Assembly: GCF_002120225.1 (NCBI RefSeq)
Contig: NZ_LAPZ01000003.1
Coordinates: 421,149-485,148 of the forward strand
Source: Tenacibaculum holothuriorum
GTDB taxonomy: Bacteria > Bacteroidota > Bacteroidia > Flavobacteriales > Flavobacteriaceae
Reading direction: 5' to 3'
Length of the DNA stretch: 64,000 nt
Every line of letters starts with the position of its first letter. The first letter of the stretch is position 1. A program made the translations under genes and the position numbers. Shown in pieces: positions 9,301 through 17,214 of the stretch. Under the pieces are notes generated by a model. It made no database searches. It was not told the DNA's origin and saw only the letters and a list, made by a program, of their open reading frames with translations.

Positions 9301-10668
9301 ATGGAAAAGAATTTGCCGAAAAATTGGAAAGTAGTTAATGTTTCTGACTTCGTTAGTTTATTAGAAATTGGAGGAAGACCAAGAGGTGGTGTAGGTAAAT
9401 TAACTGAAGGTATTCCAAGCATTAGTGCTGAGCATTTTAATTACGGAGGAGGTTTTAAGTTTGAAAAAATAAAATTTATCACTAAAGAGTTTTATGAAAA
9501 ATTAAAAAAAGGAAAAATTGAAAAAGGAGATGTTTTAGTTGTAAAGGATGGTGCAACAACAGGTAAATCAGCATATATTGACAATAAATTTCCTTTTGAT
9601 AAAGCTGCTGTTAATGAGCACACTTTTATTATAAGAACTTATGAAGGTTTTGAAAATAAACTTTTGTTTTACTTCACCTTAAGTGTAGATTTTAATAATT
9701 ACATATTAAATACTATTGGTGGTAGCACAATTGGCGGAATAAAAAAAGGATTCATAAATGAACTAAGGTTTAATCTCCCACCACTAGCAGAACAAAAACG
9801 TATAGTAGCTAAGTTAGACGAAGTATTTGGGCATTTAGATACTTTAAAGACGCGTTTAGAAAAAATACCAAACCTGCTAAAAAACTGCAAACAAGCCATT
9901 TTAACCCAAGCAGTAACTGGTAAACTTACCGAGGAGTGGCGAAAAGGAAAACAGTTGGAGGAATGGTGCAATCAAAAAATTGGAGATCTTATTGATTCTA
10001 TAGATGTAGGTAAGAGTTTTAAATGTCCAGAATACCCAGTAAAAAAAGGACAAGTGGGTTTAGTTAAAATAAGTGCAGTAACTTGGAATGTTTTTAATTC
10101 GAAAGAAACAAAAACAGTAACTGATAAATCTAAAATTAATAAAAATTATTTTATTAATTCAGGAGATTTTTTAATTTCTAGAGCAAATACATTAGAATTG
10201 GTTGGTGCTTCTGTAGTTGTAAATGAGATTGAGTTTGATATAATGTTAAGTGATAAAGTATGGCGAGTTAATTTCATAAATGATACAATTAAGCTTTATG
10301 CTCACAGATTTTTAAAATCACCCAAAGGTAGAAAAGAAATTGAATCAAGAGCAACAGGAAATCAATTATCAATGAGAAACTTATCTCAAAATAATTTTAA
10401 AGATATAGATATTCCTATTCCGCCCAAAAAAGAACAAACCGAAATCGTAAAAAGAGTAGAAAATTTATTTGCTAAACTAGATACAATAGAGCAACAATAC
10501 CAAAACCTAAAAACAAAAATAGACCGCTTACCACAAGCTATTTTAGCCAAAGCTTTTAAAGGTGAGTTGGTAGCACAGTTAGATACTGATGGTGACGCAA
10601 AAAAGTTGTTAGCTGAAATACAACAACTAAAAGCCTCTTTAACAATTAAGAGAAAGAAAAAAACATAA
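9301..10668 (+). CDS. hsdS: Type I specificity subunit S
   Basis: HsdS chooses the bipartite target sequence. There are two target-recognition domains (about residues 5-150 and 220-375), each followed by a conserved helical spacer. The first spacer has LPPLAEQKRIVAKLDEVF and the second IPPKKEQTEIVKRVENLF, the usual duplicated Methylase_S layout. The ATG follows the hsdM stop with no gap. The specificity cannot be read from sequence. I saw no invertible or partial hsdS copies in the window that would indicate phase variation. Confidence 0.93.
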   Translation: MEKNLPKNWKVVNVSDFVSLLEIGGRPRGGVGKLTEGIPSISAEHFNYGGGFKFEKIKFITKEFYEKLKKGKIEKGDVLVVKDGATTGKSAYIDNKFPFDKAAVNEHTFIIRTYEGFENKLLFYFTLSVDFNNYILNTIGGSTIGGIKKGFINELRFNLPPLAEQKRIVAKLDEVFGHLDTLKTRLEKIPNLLKNCKQAILTQAVTGKLTEEWRKGKQLEEWCNQKIGDLIDSIDVGKSFKCPEYPVKKGQVGLVKISAVTWNVFNSKETKTVTDKSKINKNYFINSGDFLISRANTLELVGASVVVNEIEFDIMLSDKVWRVNFINDTIKLYAHRFLKSPKGRKEIESRATGNQLSMRNLSQNNFKDIDIPIPPKKEQTEIVKRVENLFAKLDTIEQQYQNLKTKIDRLPQAILAKAFKGELVAQLDTDGDAKKLLAEIQQLKASLTIKRKKKT

Positions 10669-10695
10669 CGTCATTGCGAGGTACGAAGCAATCTC
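10669..10695. repeat. CGTCATTGCGAGG-type intergenic repeat
   Basis: Directly after the hsdS stop is CGTCATTGCGAGG, then TACGAAGCAATCTC. This is a short version of a palindromic intergenic repeat I know from many bacterial genomes, Bacteroidota included. The ATTGC and GCAAT ends can pair. Only one copy is seen here. Confidence 0.5.
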
Positions 10696-10712
10696 TCAAA
10701 TAAAATTAAACC

Positions 10713-10979
10713 ATGAACTACGTTTACTATTTAACTTCGTTTAACGACCTAAAACAAAAAGTAAAAAACAATGAAAACGATTACTACGAAAGAGATTTTT
10801 ACGCCTTAATAGATGAAATAAATGCAGAGTTACCTCAAATAACAGAGCGTGTATTTAATCATCCTAAATACAATTTTATGCCCACTAAAGAGGTGCCAGA
10901 ATCGTTACTTTTAAACAATTTAGAAATACTAATAGAAGATATTGATACTTACGTAAAAAAGCGTCGTATACAATTTTAA
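10713..10979 (+). CDS. small hypothetical protein, 88 residues
   Basis: I do not recognise the family. The protein is acidic and helical, with a central PTKEVPESLLLNNLEILIEDIDTYVKKR segment, and has no signal peptide or membrane segment. It lies 44 bases after hsdS on the same strand and may be the last gene of the hsd operon, although the palindromic repeat between them could separate the transcripts. Its stop is nine bases from the convergent GIY-YIG gene. Confidence 0.6.
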   Translation: MNYVYYLTSFNDLKQKVKNNENDYYERDFYALIDEINAELPQITERVFNHPKYNFMPTKEVPESLLLNNLEILIEDIDTYVKKRRIQF

Positions 10980-10987
10980 CCACTCCT

Positions 10988-11530
10988 CTACTTTTTACCA
11001 ACCCATGGGTTTAATCTATCTCGTAGTTTACTTTCTATTTGTGTAATTAAAAATTGTTTTATTTCTGGGCTACATTTTTCTAGTTCTGTTGGTAACTTCC
11101 AATAAGAAAAAGTAATAGTTTGGTTATTAAAATACTTTCTCCCTTCTAATTTTAAGCTATATGTACTAGTTTTTCCAGAATGAGTAATATGTTCTTTGAT
11201 TCTTGTTTTTAATTTTTCAGATTTACCAATATAAAAAGGATATTGACTATCTAACTCTATATTTTTATGTTTAAGAAATCGTTTTTTAACAACTTTTGGG
11301 TAATTACTATAAATATTATCCTCCCAATCTTTTTGTAAGGTTTCTAGGGTATATGTTTTTGTAGGTTTTATATAAAAAACATACACACCAAAATCATTTT
11401 TTATAGCCTCAAAATCAACTTTAGAAATTGATTTTTTAGTATTTGCTAACTCATCTATTATAACTGCTATTTGTTCGGTTAAATCTATGTTATTCCAAGC
11501 AGTATTCAATGCTTGTAATTCTTGTATCAT
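10988..11530 (-). CDS. GIY-YIG-like nuclease domain protein
   Basis: The core matches the GIY-YIG nuclease fold: FGVYVFYI (first strand, GIY equivalent) near residue 47, PFYIGKSEKLKTRIKEHI (YIG plus the catalytic Arg helix) near 100-117, and a late acidic residue followed by an Asn-Pro pair (ESKLRDRLNP) near 167-176, positioned like the metal-binding Glu. The first 45 residues are helical with no known domain. The small GIY-YIG core and the surrounding defence genes suggest a DNA-cutting role, but repair or housekeeping nucleases share this fold. It is transcribed toward the small gene downstream of hsdS. Confidence 0.65.
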   Translation of the reverse strand: MIQELQALNTAWNNIDLTEQIAVIIDELANTKKSISKVDFEAIKNDFGVYVFYIKPTKTYTLETLQKDWEDNIYSNYPKVVKKRFLKHKNIELDSQYPFYIGKSEKLKTRIKEHITHSGKTSTYSLKLEGRKYFNNQTITFSYWKLPTELEKCSPEIKQFLITQIESKLRDRLNPWVGKK

Positions 11531-11732
11531 ATTTTTCTCTTTTAAAAGTATTTCTTTAGAAAACTACTTAGCTTTTATTAGATGTAAGTATATAATAAAT
11601 TAGCTCTGAAACAAAAGTTTTATTTCCAAAACACATACGAAATGAAATCAAAAAAAGATTGAAAGTTAGTTTAAAGAATCACAATAAATAATTTGTACAC
11701 CGACCTAAAACCTAAATGTTTTTTTATAATTC

Positions 11733-12635
11733 TTAATCATATATACTAGCCATATCCTTTATTTCATTAGCTATTTGATCTCTAAGACTTAATGGTTCTA
11801 ACACTTTTATTCTACTTCCATACTTTAAAATTTGTTGACGCAATTCAACCGTATTACCAACAAACATTTTTAAAATAAAAAAATTTGTTTCTTCTGCTAT
11901 TATTTCTTGATTAATAAATATCGGAGTCGTTTTAACATACTCTTTCTGACTATTATCTATTCTTAGTTTTATTATCTGAGGTTTAATTGTTTCATCATTA
12001 AAACTCACACCTACAACATTACTCAATTCATCAACTATTCTATCTAATTTTATATCAATACTATTCGCTGTAATACTTAGGTCTGAAATTCTATCAAGAG
12101 AAAATGTTCTATATCCTTTTTCTGTCTCCCCTACTACATACCAACGGTTTTGATATTCTTTTAAAGCATAAGGTTTTAAAATATATGTTGTAATTGTATT
12201 ATTCTTTTGAAAATGAACATGCTTAAATTTAACTTCTTTTTTTTGCTGAATAGCTTCGAACATATCATTAAATACATCAATATTAAATTCTAATGCATTG
12301 GGTTCAAACAATATATATTGCATATACTTTTGAGGCATATTTAATGCTTTTTGATAAGCAATTGCCATAGACTGATACTTTATAAAATGAGAGTACAATT
12401 CATTACACCCATCTAATAATAAAGTATAATACCCTTTAACACTATCATCTATTTTAAAACCACTATCTTTTAAACTTTTTATATCATTACTTAAAGTACT
12501 TGTACTATTACTATGCCCTTTAAACTTTAAATGATTTAATAAATCATTACTTCTTTTAGTTCCCTCCTTTAAAAAATTTAAAATTGTTATTTGACGTTGA
12601 ACTTTCTTACTTATTGTATTTTTTTTCTCACTCAT
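11733..12635 (-). CDS. WYL-domain transcriptional regulator
   Basis: The N-terminal 75 residues form a winged helix (QRQITILNFLKEG, then a recognition helix around STLSNDIKSLKDSGF). A WYL domain follows at about 130-190, with NRWYVVGETEKGYRTFSLDRI, and then a C-terminal WCX-like extension. This is the layout of BrxR and CapW, repressors known to control BREX, CBASS and other defence operons in response to a ligand, possibly nucleic acid. The gene is divergent from a three-gene operon, with a 49-bp inverted repeat in the 71-bp gap. A TACTTTTG -7 box at 12650-12657 and a TTTTG at 12674-12678 (minus strand) make a promoter overlapping the left repeat arm. Autorepression and control of the neighbour operon are inferred. 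Confidence 0.85.
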   Translation of the reverse strand: MSEKKNTISKKVQRQITILNFLKEGTKRSNDLLNHLKFKGHSNSTSTLSNDIKSLKDSGFKIDDSVKGYYTLLLDGCNELYSHFIKYQSMAIAYQKALNMPQKYMQYILFEPNALEFNIDVFNDMFEAIQQKKEVKFKHVHFQKNNTITTYILKPYALKEYQNRWYVVGETEKGYRTFSLDRISDLSITANSIDIKLDRIVDELSNVVGVSFNDETIKPQIIKLRIDNSQKEYVKTTPIFINQEIIAEETNFFILKMFVGNTVELRQQILKYGSRIKVLEPLSLRDQIANEIKDMASIYD

Positions 12636-12649
12636 TATTTCCTTTTTAA

Positions 12650-12678
12650 CAAAAGTAACAAGTAATTTTCCAACAAAA
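12650..12678 (-). promoter_or_regulatory. probable promoter of WYL regulator
   Basis: On the minus strand, a TTTTG (-33-like) and TACTTTTG (a perfect TAnnTTTG -7 box) are separated by 16 bases. The -7 box is 15 bases from the regulator's start codon. The -33 element lies inside the left arm of the adjacent inverted repeat, so a bound repressor would block it. Confidence 0.55.
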
Positions 12679-12714
12679 TGGGAAAATAAATACTATTCCC
12701 ATTTTCGTGGAAAA
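12666..12714. promoter_or_regulatory. 49-bp inverted-repeat operator
   Basis: The left arm is TTTTCC, three bases, then AAAATGGGAA. The right arm is TTCCCATTTT, three bases, then GGAAAA. An 11-base spacer (12685-12695) separates them. All 16 paired positions are perfect and the mismatched triplets are symmetric. It fills the gap between the WYL gene and the divergent operon, covering the regulator's -33 region and the GTG start of the membrane-protein gene. A dimeric repressor site is the natural reading. Confidence 0.72.
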
Positions 12715-13075
12715 TGATGATTTTACTTTGAATCGAATAAAAAAATATATAATTATGATTTTGGTATTACTGGTGGTTACACCTATTTTATTAGTAGTTT
12801 TTGGTTATTTTTTATGGCAAAGTGCTATGAACAATTATGGATATAACATATTCGGATGGGGAGTTTTAATTAGACTACTTTTAGCTGTAATAGCTTGCTT
12901 TTGGTCTATAGAAATTGGAATATTTCTATTAATTATTTTTTCTTTATGGAACTTTATTACTACTTGGAAAAACACTTCGCTTTTCATAGCTCTTTTTTCT
13001 ATTCTATTTCAACCAGTTGCTCTTTGGTTTGCTTTTGTAGCACTGAATAAACTTGCTAAAGAAATTAATGATTAA
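12707..13075 (+). CDS. small membrane protein, first gene of WYL-linked operon
   Basis: I do not recognise the family. Of 122 residues, most are hydrophobic: helices at about 13-36, 49-84 (probably two) and 91-115, so three or four membrane spans with short loops. The start is uncertain. The GTG at 12707 lies inside the operator; an in-frame TTG at 12728 would give a shorter N terminus. It begins an operon with the HNH-like and coiled-coil genes, 34 bases before the next start, and is likely repressed by the divergent WYL protein. It could be an immunity, anchor or pore component; none is shown by sequence. Confidence 0.65.
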   Translation: MENDDFTLNRIKKYIIMILVLLVVTPILLVVFGYFLWQSAMNNYGYNIFGWGVLIRLLLAVIACFWSIEIGIFLLIIFSLWNFITTWKNTSLFIALFSILFQPVALWFAFVALNKLAKEIND

Positions 13076-13109
13076 TATATTGCCTATACCTAACTAGTAA
13101 AAATTGATT

Positions 13110-14786
13110 ATGAATAGAGAAAAAATGAAAATTGAGCTTGATGAAAAAGAGTTTAATTTAATTAATGAATTAAATCAAATTCAAGATAAAATTTCTGACC
13201 TAGACACTAAAAACTTAAGTAATGATTTAATGGAGTCAATAAAAATAAAATCTATTGAAACCATCACTACCGCCTTAGGTCTCTCTGATATTTTAGAAAA
13301 CACAATACACAACACCAAGGCTACAGCTTTTGAAAATGAGATGAAAAACTATCAAAAGTGGGAAAACATGCCTAAATCTGAAAGACCTGTTAACTATATT
13401 AATAAATATACTACAGGTAATGAGTTCAAGCAATTATTAAATAAAACTAAAAAACTTTCTTATAAATCAAAAGAGCATAGAAAGTTACTAGCAGGTCGAG
13501 AGTTTGATTTAAAGAAAAAAGAAGTATACAAAAATAACCCAACAGGTGAATTCACATGCGGATATACTGGAGATAAAATTTATCAAAACAGTAATATCGA
13601 TAATAAAAAAGTATCGTTTGAGCATAAAATCTCTGTAAAGGAAATTTATAACGATAAAGTTATGAACTATACGTCTACTCTTGAAGAAAGAAGAGAGTTT
13701 ACTAATTCAGATAAAAATATAGAAACAGTTAGATTAGATGTAAATAAATCTCTCAACGACACATCCGTAAATGACCTTAAAAACTGGAAAGAAAAGCAGA
13801 ATAAAAAAGATCCAAATAAAAACAACGCAGAGTATTACGAAATAGATGATAAATTAATGGATGATACTATTAATGAGGCAAAAGACGCTCGTAAAAAGTT
13901 TTTAGATGATAAGAAAAAAATTAGAACAGCAAAAGAAAAAATTAAAGTTGCAGGAGCTAATGCCCTTAAATCAGGAGCTAAAGCAGCTGTTGGACAATTA
14001 TTAACGATTACTATAACAGAGACAATCAATGAGTTCAAAAAGGAAAATTCAGAAGATGGCATTAAAATAAAAATTACAAACATTAGTAAAAAAATTAAAG
14101 AAAAAGCCAAAGAAATAATTAACACGTTTAAAGACTTCTCCATAAATTCTTTTATTTCTACTTTTTTAGATGCTCTATTAAATAGTATTTTCAAAATATT
14201 TAAAAACATTTTGAAGTTTATTAAGGCAGCTTTTTATTCTATAATGAAAGCTTTTAAAGTATTATTTTCTAGTAAATACACTAAAGAAGAGAAATTAATT
14301 GAGTGTAGAAAAATTTTAGGGGCAACAGTAGCTACATTAATAGGATTAGCCTTAGAGGAAATGATAGAAAAAGCATTACTTAGTTCATTTCCTTTTTCAG
14401 TTTCTTTTGCTGGTTATGTGTCTCCCGTACTAGCTGGACTTATTGTTGGAATTGGTTCTGTATTATTAATGCAGGGTTGGGAGAAATACAAAGACAATAT
14501 CGAGTTAACTAAGCTTAAGAAGAAAGAAAGTTCTTTACTTGAGAAGTCAGCAAAAATAAGTTCTATGAAAACTCAAATTTCAGATTTGGAAGCAACGGAA
14601 TCTATTAAGGTCACTTTTTCTATTTTTCAAGACACTCTGCCTTTAATATCTTCATTTAGAGATAGTATTGATGAATCTATTGAAAACATAAGAGAAACTA
14701 AAAACAAAATAACAACAAAATTAGAAGAGATTAATAAGGTTAACAATGAGAATGATGATTTGTTAAATTTATTAGATACTTTATAA
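13110..14786 (+). CDS. HNH-like nuclease with membrane helices, candidate effector
   Basis: I do not recognise a named family. An N-terminal coiled coil (residues 10-45) precedes a likely HNH fold: CGYTGDKIY near 152, FEHKISVKEIYND with His near 174, then SDKN (Asn near 205) and VNKSLND (Asn near 214). This matches the D/E-H, N, N/H spacing of HNH nucleases, though the usual zinc cysteine pairs are missing. An amphipathic, Lys-rich region with Ala/Ile helices (280-390) follows, then two strong hydrophobic segments (405-425 and 431-457, the second Gly-rich) and a C-terminal coiled coil. Numbering counts from the TTG at 13104; I prefer the ATG at 13110. A nuclease tied to the membrane in a repressed operon suggests a defence effector, by inference. 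Confidence 0.68.
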   Translation: MNREKMKIELDEKEFNLINELNQIQDKISDLDTKNLSNDLMESIKIKSIETITTALGLSDILENTIHNTKATAFENEMKNYQKWENMPKSERPVNYINKYTTGNEFKQLLNKTKKLSYKSKEHRKLLAGREFDLKKKEVYKNNPTGEFTCGYTGDKIYQNSNIDNKKVSFEHKISVKEIYNDKVMNYTSTLEERREFTNSDKNIETVRLDVNKSLNDTSVNDLKNWKEKQNKKDPNKNNAEYYEIDDKLMDDTINEAKDARKKFLDDKKKIRTAKEKIKVAGANALKSGAKAAVGQLLTITITETINEFKKENSEDGIKIKITNISKKIKEKAKEIINTFKDFSINSFISTFLDALLNSIFKIFKNILKFIKAAFYSIMKAFKVLFSSKYTKEEKLIECRKILGATVATLIGLALEEMIEKALLSSFPFSVSFAGYVSPVLAGLIVGIGSVLLMQGWEKYKDNIELTKLKKKESSLLEKSAKISSMKTQISDLEATESIKVTFSIFQDTLPLISSFRDSIDESIENIRETKNKITTKLEEINKVNNENDDLLNLLDTL

Positions 14787-14796
14787 AAATAATAAT

Positions 14797-15528
14797 ATGA
14801 AAGATATTGTGATTTCTGATACAGCTAAAGGAATTGTCAGTGCAGGAAAAATAGTTAATAGTTTAGAGAAGTTAGATCAACGAATTGAACAATCTAAGTC
14901 TCAAGCAAAAAACCTTTTTAAAGACTTAGATAAATCTTCAACCTCAATTCATAAAACAGAAGAAAAGCTTTTTGGAGGTTATAAAACTAAGGATTTATTT
15001 AATTTAATTAGAGACAATCACAAAACAGATGTAAAAACAACTCGAATAGTTAATAATTTAATTAGAAATAATAATGATAATATAAAGGACATATCTAAAA
15101 TGATAGGAGCTTTAGCTATGCTTTCTGGCTTGTCATTTGAAAAATTATCTGAAAACACTACTGAGTTAGAAGAAATTTCTAATCAGCTTAAAAATGGTCT
15201 CGATCACTCAAGTGATAATTCTAAAAACCTAAAAAGAGTTATTATTTCTCAAATAGATAGGGTTAAAGAAGAAAAGAAAAAACAAGAAAAAAACGATTAT
15301 AATATTGGCGTTTTAAATGATAACTTTAAAGAATTACAAGTCGATTTTATAGAGTATAAAAAGAATAACGAAAAAAAACTAAAAGAGATCAGACAATTAT
15401 ATCAAACAAGTTCTGAAGATCATTTTATTAAAACTTTAAAAAGACAAAAAATCTTAATTTATTGTCTTTTCTTTTTATCTATGGTTTCTATTATCACACA
15501 TATAATGATGGTTGCAAAAACCTTATGA
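14797..15528 (+). CDS. coiled-coil tail-anchored protein
   Basis: I do not recognise the family. The 243 residues are nearly all helical: an N-terminal coiled coil (15-60), a middle part with a weakly hydrophobic stretch ISKMIGALAMLSGLSF near 100, a long charged coiled coil (115-205), and one C-terminal membrane helix (LIYCLFFLSMVSIITHIMM, about 218-238). The shape is that of a tail-anchored or signal-anchor partner with its bulk in the cytoplasm. It starts ten bases after the HNH-like gene and ends just before a strong terminator, so it is the last gene of the operon and probably a partner of that protein. Confidence 0.66.
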   Translation: MKDIVISDTAKGIVSAGKIVNSLEKLDQRIEQSKSQAKNLFKDLDKSSTSIHKTEEKLFGGYKTKDLFNLIRDNHKTDVKTTRIVNNLIRNNNDNIKDISKMIGALAMLSGLSFEKLSENTTELEEISNQLKNGLDHSSDNSKNLKRVIISQIDRVKEEKKKQEKNDYNIGVLNDNFKELQVDFIEYKKNNEKKLKEIRQLYQTSSEDHFIKTLKRQKILIYCLFFLSMVSIITHIMMVAKTL

Positions 15529-15535
15529 AGTAAAT

Positions 15536-15565
15536 AAAAAAGAGGCTTAAAATAGCCTCTTTTTT
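15536..15565. terminator. bidirectional terminator
   Basis: AAAAAAGAGGCT, a 6-base loop, then AGCCTCTTTTTT. It has A and T runs on both sides, so it can end both the WYL-linked operon and the convergent integrase gene. Confidence 0.85.
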
Positions 15566-15569
15566 AGTA

Positions 15570-16808
15570 TTAAAACTTTTCAAATACAGATTTTACTGCA
15601 TCAATTTTAGCCTTATTGTCAACTTGATGATACATATTAAAAGTTTTCAAATCTTTATGTCCACTTATGCTCATAATAGTTTTATCTGCTATTCCTTTAT
15701 TTCTCATAATAGTTATAAAAGTCCTTCTAGCTGTATGTGTTGAAATACGCTCATAAAATGGTTTAATAAAAGTTTTCTGTTCTACTCCTTTAGTTCTTGT
15801 ATACTCAACATCATTAGTAAATCCTGCTTCCTTTAAAATATCTTTGATATAATCATTTTGCTTTTGATTAGATATTAAAGGCAACTCATAGTTATATTTC
15901 TCTAAAATTGAATTAGAAATCGACATTAAAGGTACTTCTCGAGTCGGTTTTGTACTATCTTTTTCTTCTTTTAATACCACACAACCATTACTGTTGATTG
16001 TTCTTTTATTTACTCGTTTCAACTCTCCATAACGCATTCCTGTTAAACATTGAAAAATAAAGATATCTTTAATTTTATTTAGCTTTTTATCTTCACAACT
16101 GAATTTATAAAGTTTTTTAATATCATCAAAAGACAAGGCTTCTTCTCTAGTTAAAACTCGTTTAGGTTTCTTAAAATCAACAAATTTATTATTATAAGTA
16201 TATTCTTTTTTCAAAGCCCAAAACATAAATGTTTTGAATAGCCCTAAATTCCTATTAAACGTATTAGTATAGTGATCTTTATATTCATAACAGAAATCAA
16301 TAAACTCAGTGTAAAAGGCATTATTAATTTTACTGAATGTTAGTTTGTATTTCTTAACTTTTTCAAATTCTTGTAATAAGTTCTTAATATTTTTGTATCG
16401 TTTTATTGTCGAATGCTTCCATTCTTTTCTTTTAACTTTCTCTTCCGTGAATTGGTCATATACTTCAAAAAATGAAGTTTGAGTTAGCCTAAAATTATTA
16501 AAAGTTGTATCTAAATACTCTTTTAACAATTGACTTGTAAATTCTGTTTTACTTAATTCGCAACGAGAATGAAACGTATAAAACTCATCAGTATATTTAT
16601 TTAATATATTAGTTATACGCTTTTGATCAATTGATATATTCTTCCCTTTATTTTTTGGTTTCTTATTTTCAAAATCCCAATGAATTGGAAGAATAGATTC
16701 TCTTGTTGAATAAACAAATTGTTTTTGTTCATTTTTAAAATAACAAGAAAATAGAATTAGTGTTTCTTTTTCTCCCTTTGGCTTCCTTAAAAAAAATGTA
16801 TGCTTCAT
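15570..16808 (-). CDS. Tyrosine recombinase/integrase
   Basis: This is a site-specific recombinase of the Bacteroidota integrase type, with an Arm-DNA-binding N terminus (residues 1-85), a SAM-like core-binding domain (95-200) and a catalytic domain (210-410). Catalytic residues are visible: Arg in CLTGMRYGEL, the HTARRTF box (His-x-x-Arg), the SGHKDLKTF box and the nucleophile Tyr in FNMYHQ. At 412 residues it is full length and probably active. Its 5' end faces a tmRNA/tRNA-like 3' fragment about 160 bases away, the usual arrangement at the end of an integrated island. The cargo would be the defence genes to its left. Confidence 0.92.
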   Translation of the reverse strand: MKHTFFLRKPKGEKETLILFSCYFKNEQKQFVYSTRESILPIHWDFENKKPKNKGKNISIDQKRITNILNKYTDEFYTFHSRCELSKTEFTSQLLKEYLDTTFNNFRLTQTSFFEVYDQFTEEKVKRKEWKHSTIKRYKNIKNLLQEFEKVKKYKLTFSKINNAFYTEFIDFCYEYKDHYTNTFNRNLGLFKTFMFWALKKEYTYNNKFVDFKKPKRVLTREEALSFDDIKKLYKFSCEDKKLNKIKDIFIFQCLTGMRYGELKRVNKRTINSNGCVVLKEEKDSTKPTREVPLMSISNSILEKYNYELPLISNQKQNDYIKDILKEAGFTNDVEYTRTKGVEQKTFIKPFYERISTHTARRTFITIMRNKGIADKTIMSISGHKDLKTFNMYHQVDNKAKIDAVKSVFEKF

Positions 16809-16969
16809 AATTTTTACTTGTTTTTTATGCGTTGATAATTGAGTTGATAATTTTCTTATGTCTTATTAGTATAAAAGTTATTAACAAGGCATAAAAAAAG
16901 CCACCAACCTCCTGTTTTTAAACAACATATAAAGATTTAATGACAAATAAAAATTAAGCTAAAGTATAT

Positions 16970-16982
16970 CCGGCGTCTCCAC
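16970..16982 (+). mobile_element. candidate island attachment site (RNA gene 3' end)
   Basis: CCGGCGTCTCCAC resembles the last bases of a tmRNA or tRNA gene (T-stem and acceptor 3' strand). No matching 5' half, T-loop or tmRNA body exists upstream, where the integrase lies. That is what is expected of the short copy left at the far end of an island that integrated into the 3' end of such a gene. The intact gene should lie left of the window on the same strand. Confidence 0.5.
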
Positions 16983-16988
16983 AACATA

Positions 16989-17021
16989 AAAAAAAGCAAC
17001 CTATTAAGGTTGCTTTTTTTA
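16989..17021. terminator. bidirectional terminator before rpsU
   Basis: AGCAACCT, a 4-base loop, then AGGTTGCT (16995-17014), with A and T runs on the two sides. It ends rpsU (minus strand) and, before island insertion, may have ended the RNA gene whose 3' end is just to its left. Confidence 0.8.
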
Positions 17022-17022
17022 T

Positions 17023-17214
17023 TTAATCTTCTGTCTTAAATTTTTGCTCTACATAAGCTGCCTTTTGAACTTGTGCTCTCTTTGCAACTGATGGCTTAGT
17101 AAAATGTTTACGTTGTCTAAGCTCTTGTAATATTTTTACATTTCTAAACTTTCGTTTATATCTTTTTAAGGCTCTATCAATATTCTCACCTTCTTTTACT
17201 ACTACTTTTAACAT
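17023..17214 (-). CDS. rpsU: 30S ribosomal protein S21
   Basis: The short basic protein starts VVVKEGENIDRALKRYKRKF and continues with LRQRKHFTKPSVAKR, the S21 family pattern. S21 sits on the small subunit platform and helps mRNA base-pairing. At 63 residues it is normal for the family. The gene is single, with its own terminator, and marks the start of core chromosome to the right of the island. Confidence 0.96.
   Translation of the reverse strand: MLKVVVKEGENIDRALKRYKRKFRNVKILQELRQRKHFTKPSVAKRAQVQKAAYVEQKFKTED

Noticed and set aside
11003..11014. AACCCATGGGTT palindrome near the end of the GIY-YIG gene
   Set aside because: It is inside coding sequence and explained by the Asn-Pro-Trp-Val codons.
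13835..14209. A 124-residue reverse-strand frame inside the HNH-like gene
   Set aside because: It is the hydrophobic mirror of Lys/Ile-rich coding sequence with no supporting signal.
16600..16985. A complete tmRNA gene ending at 16982
   Set aside because: The upstream bases encode the integrase on the other strand, and there is no T-loop or tag-peptide region, so only a 3' fragment is present.
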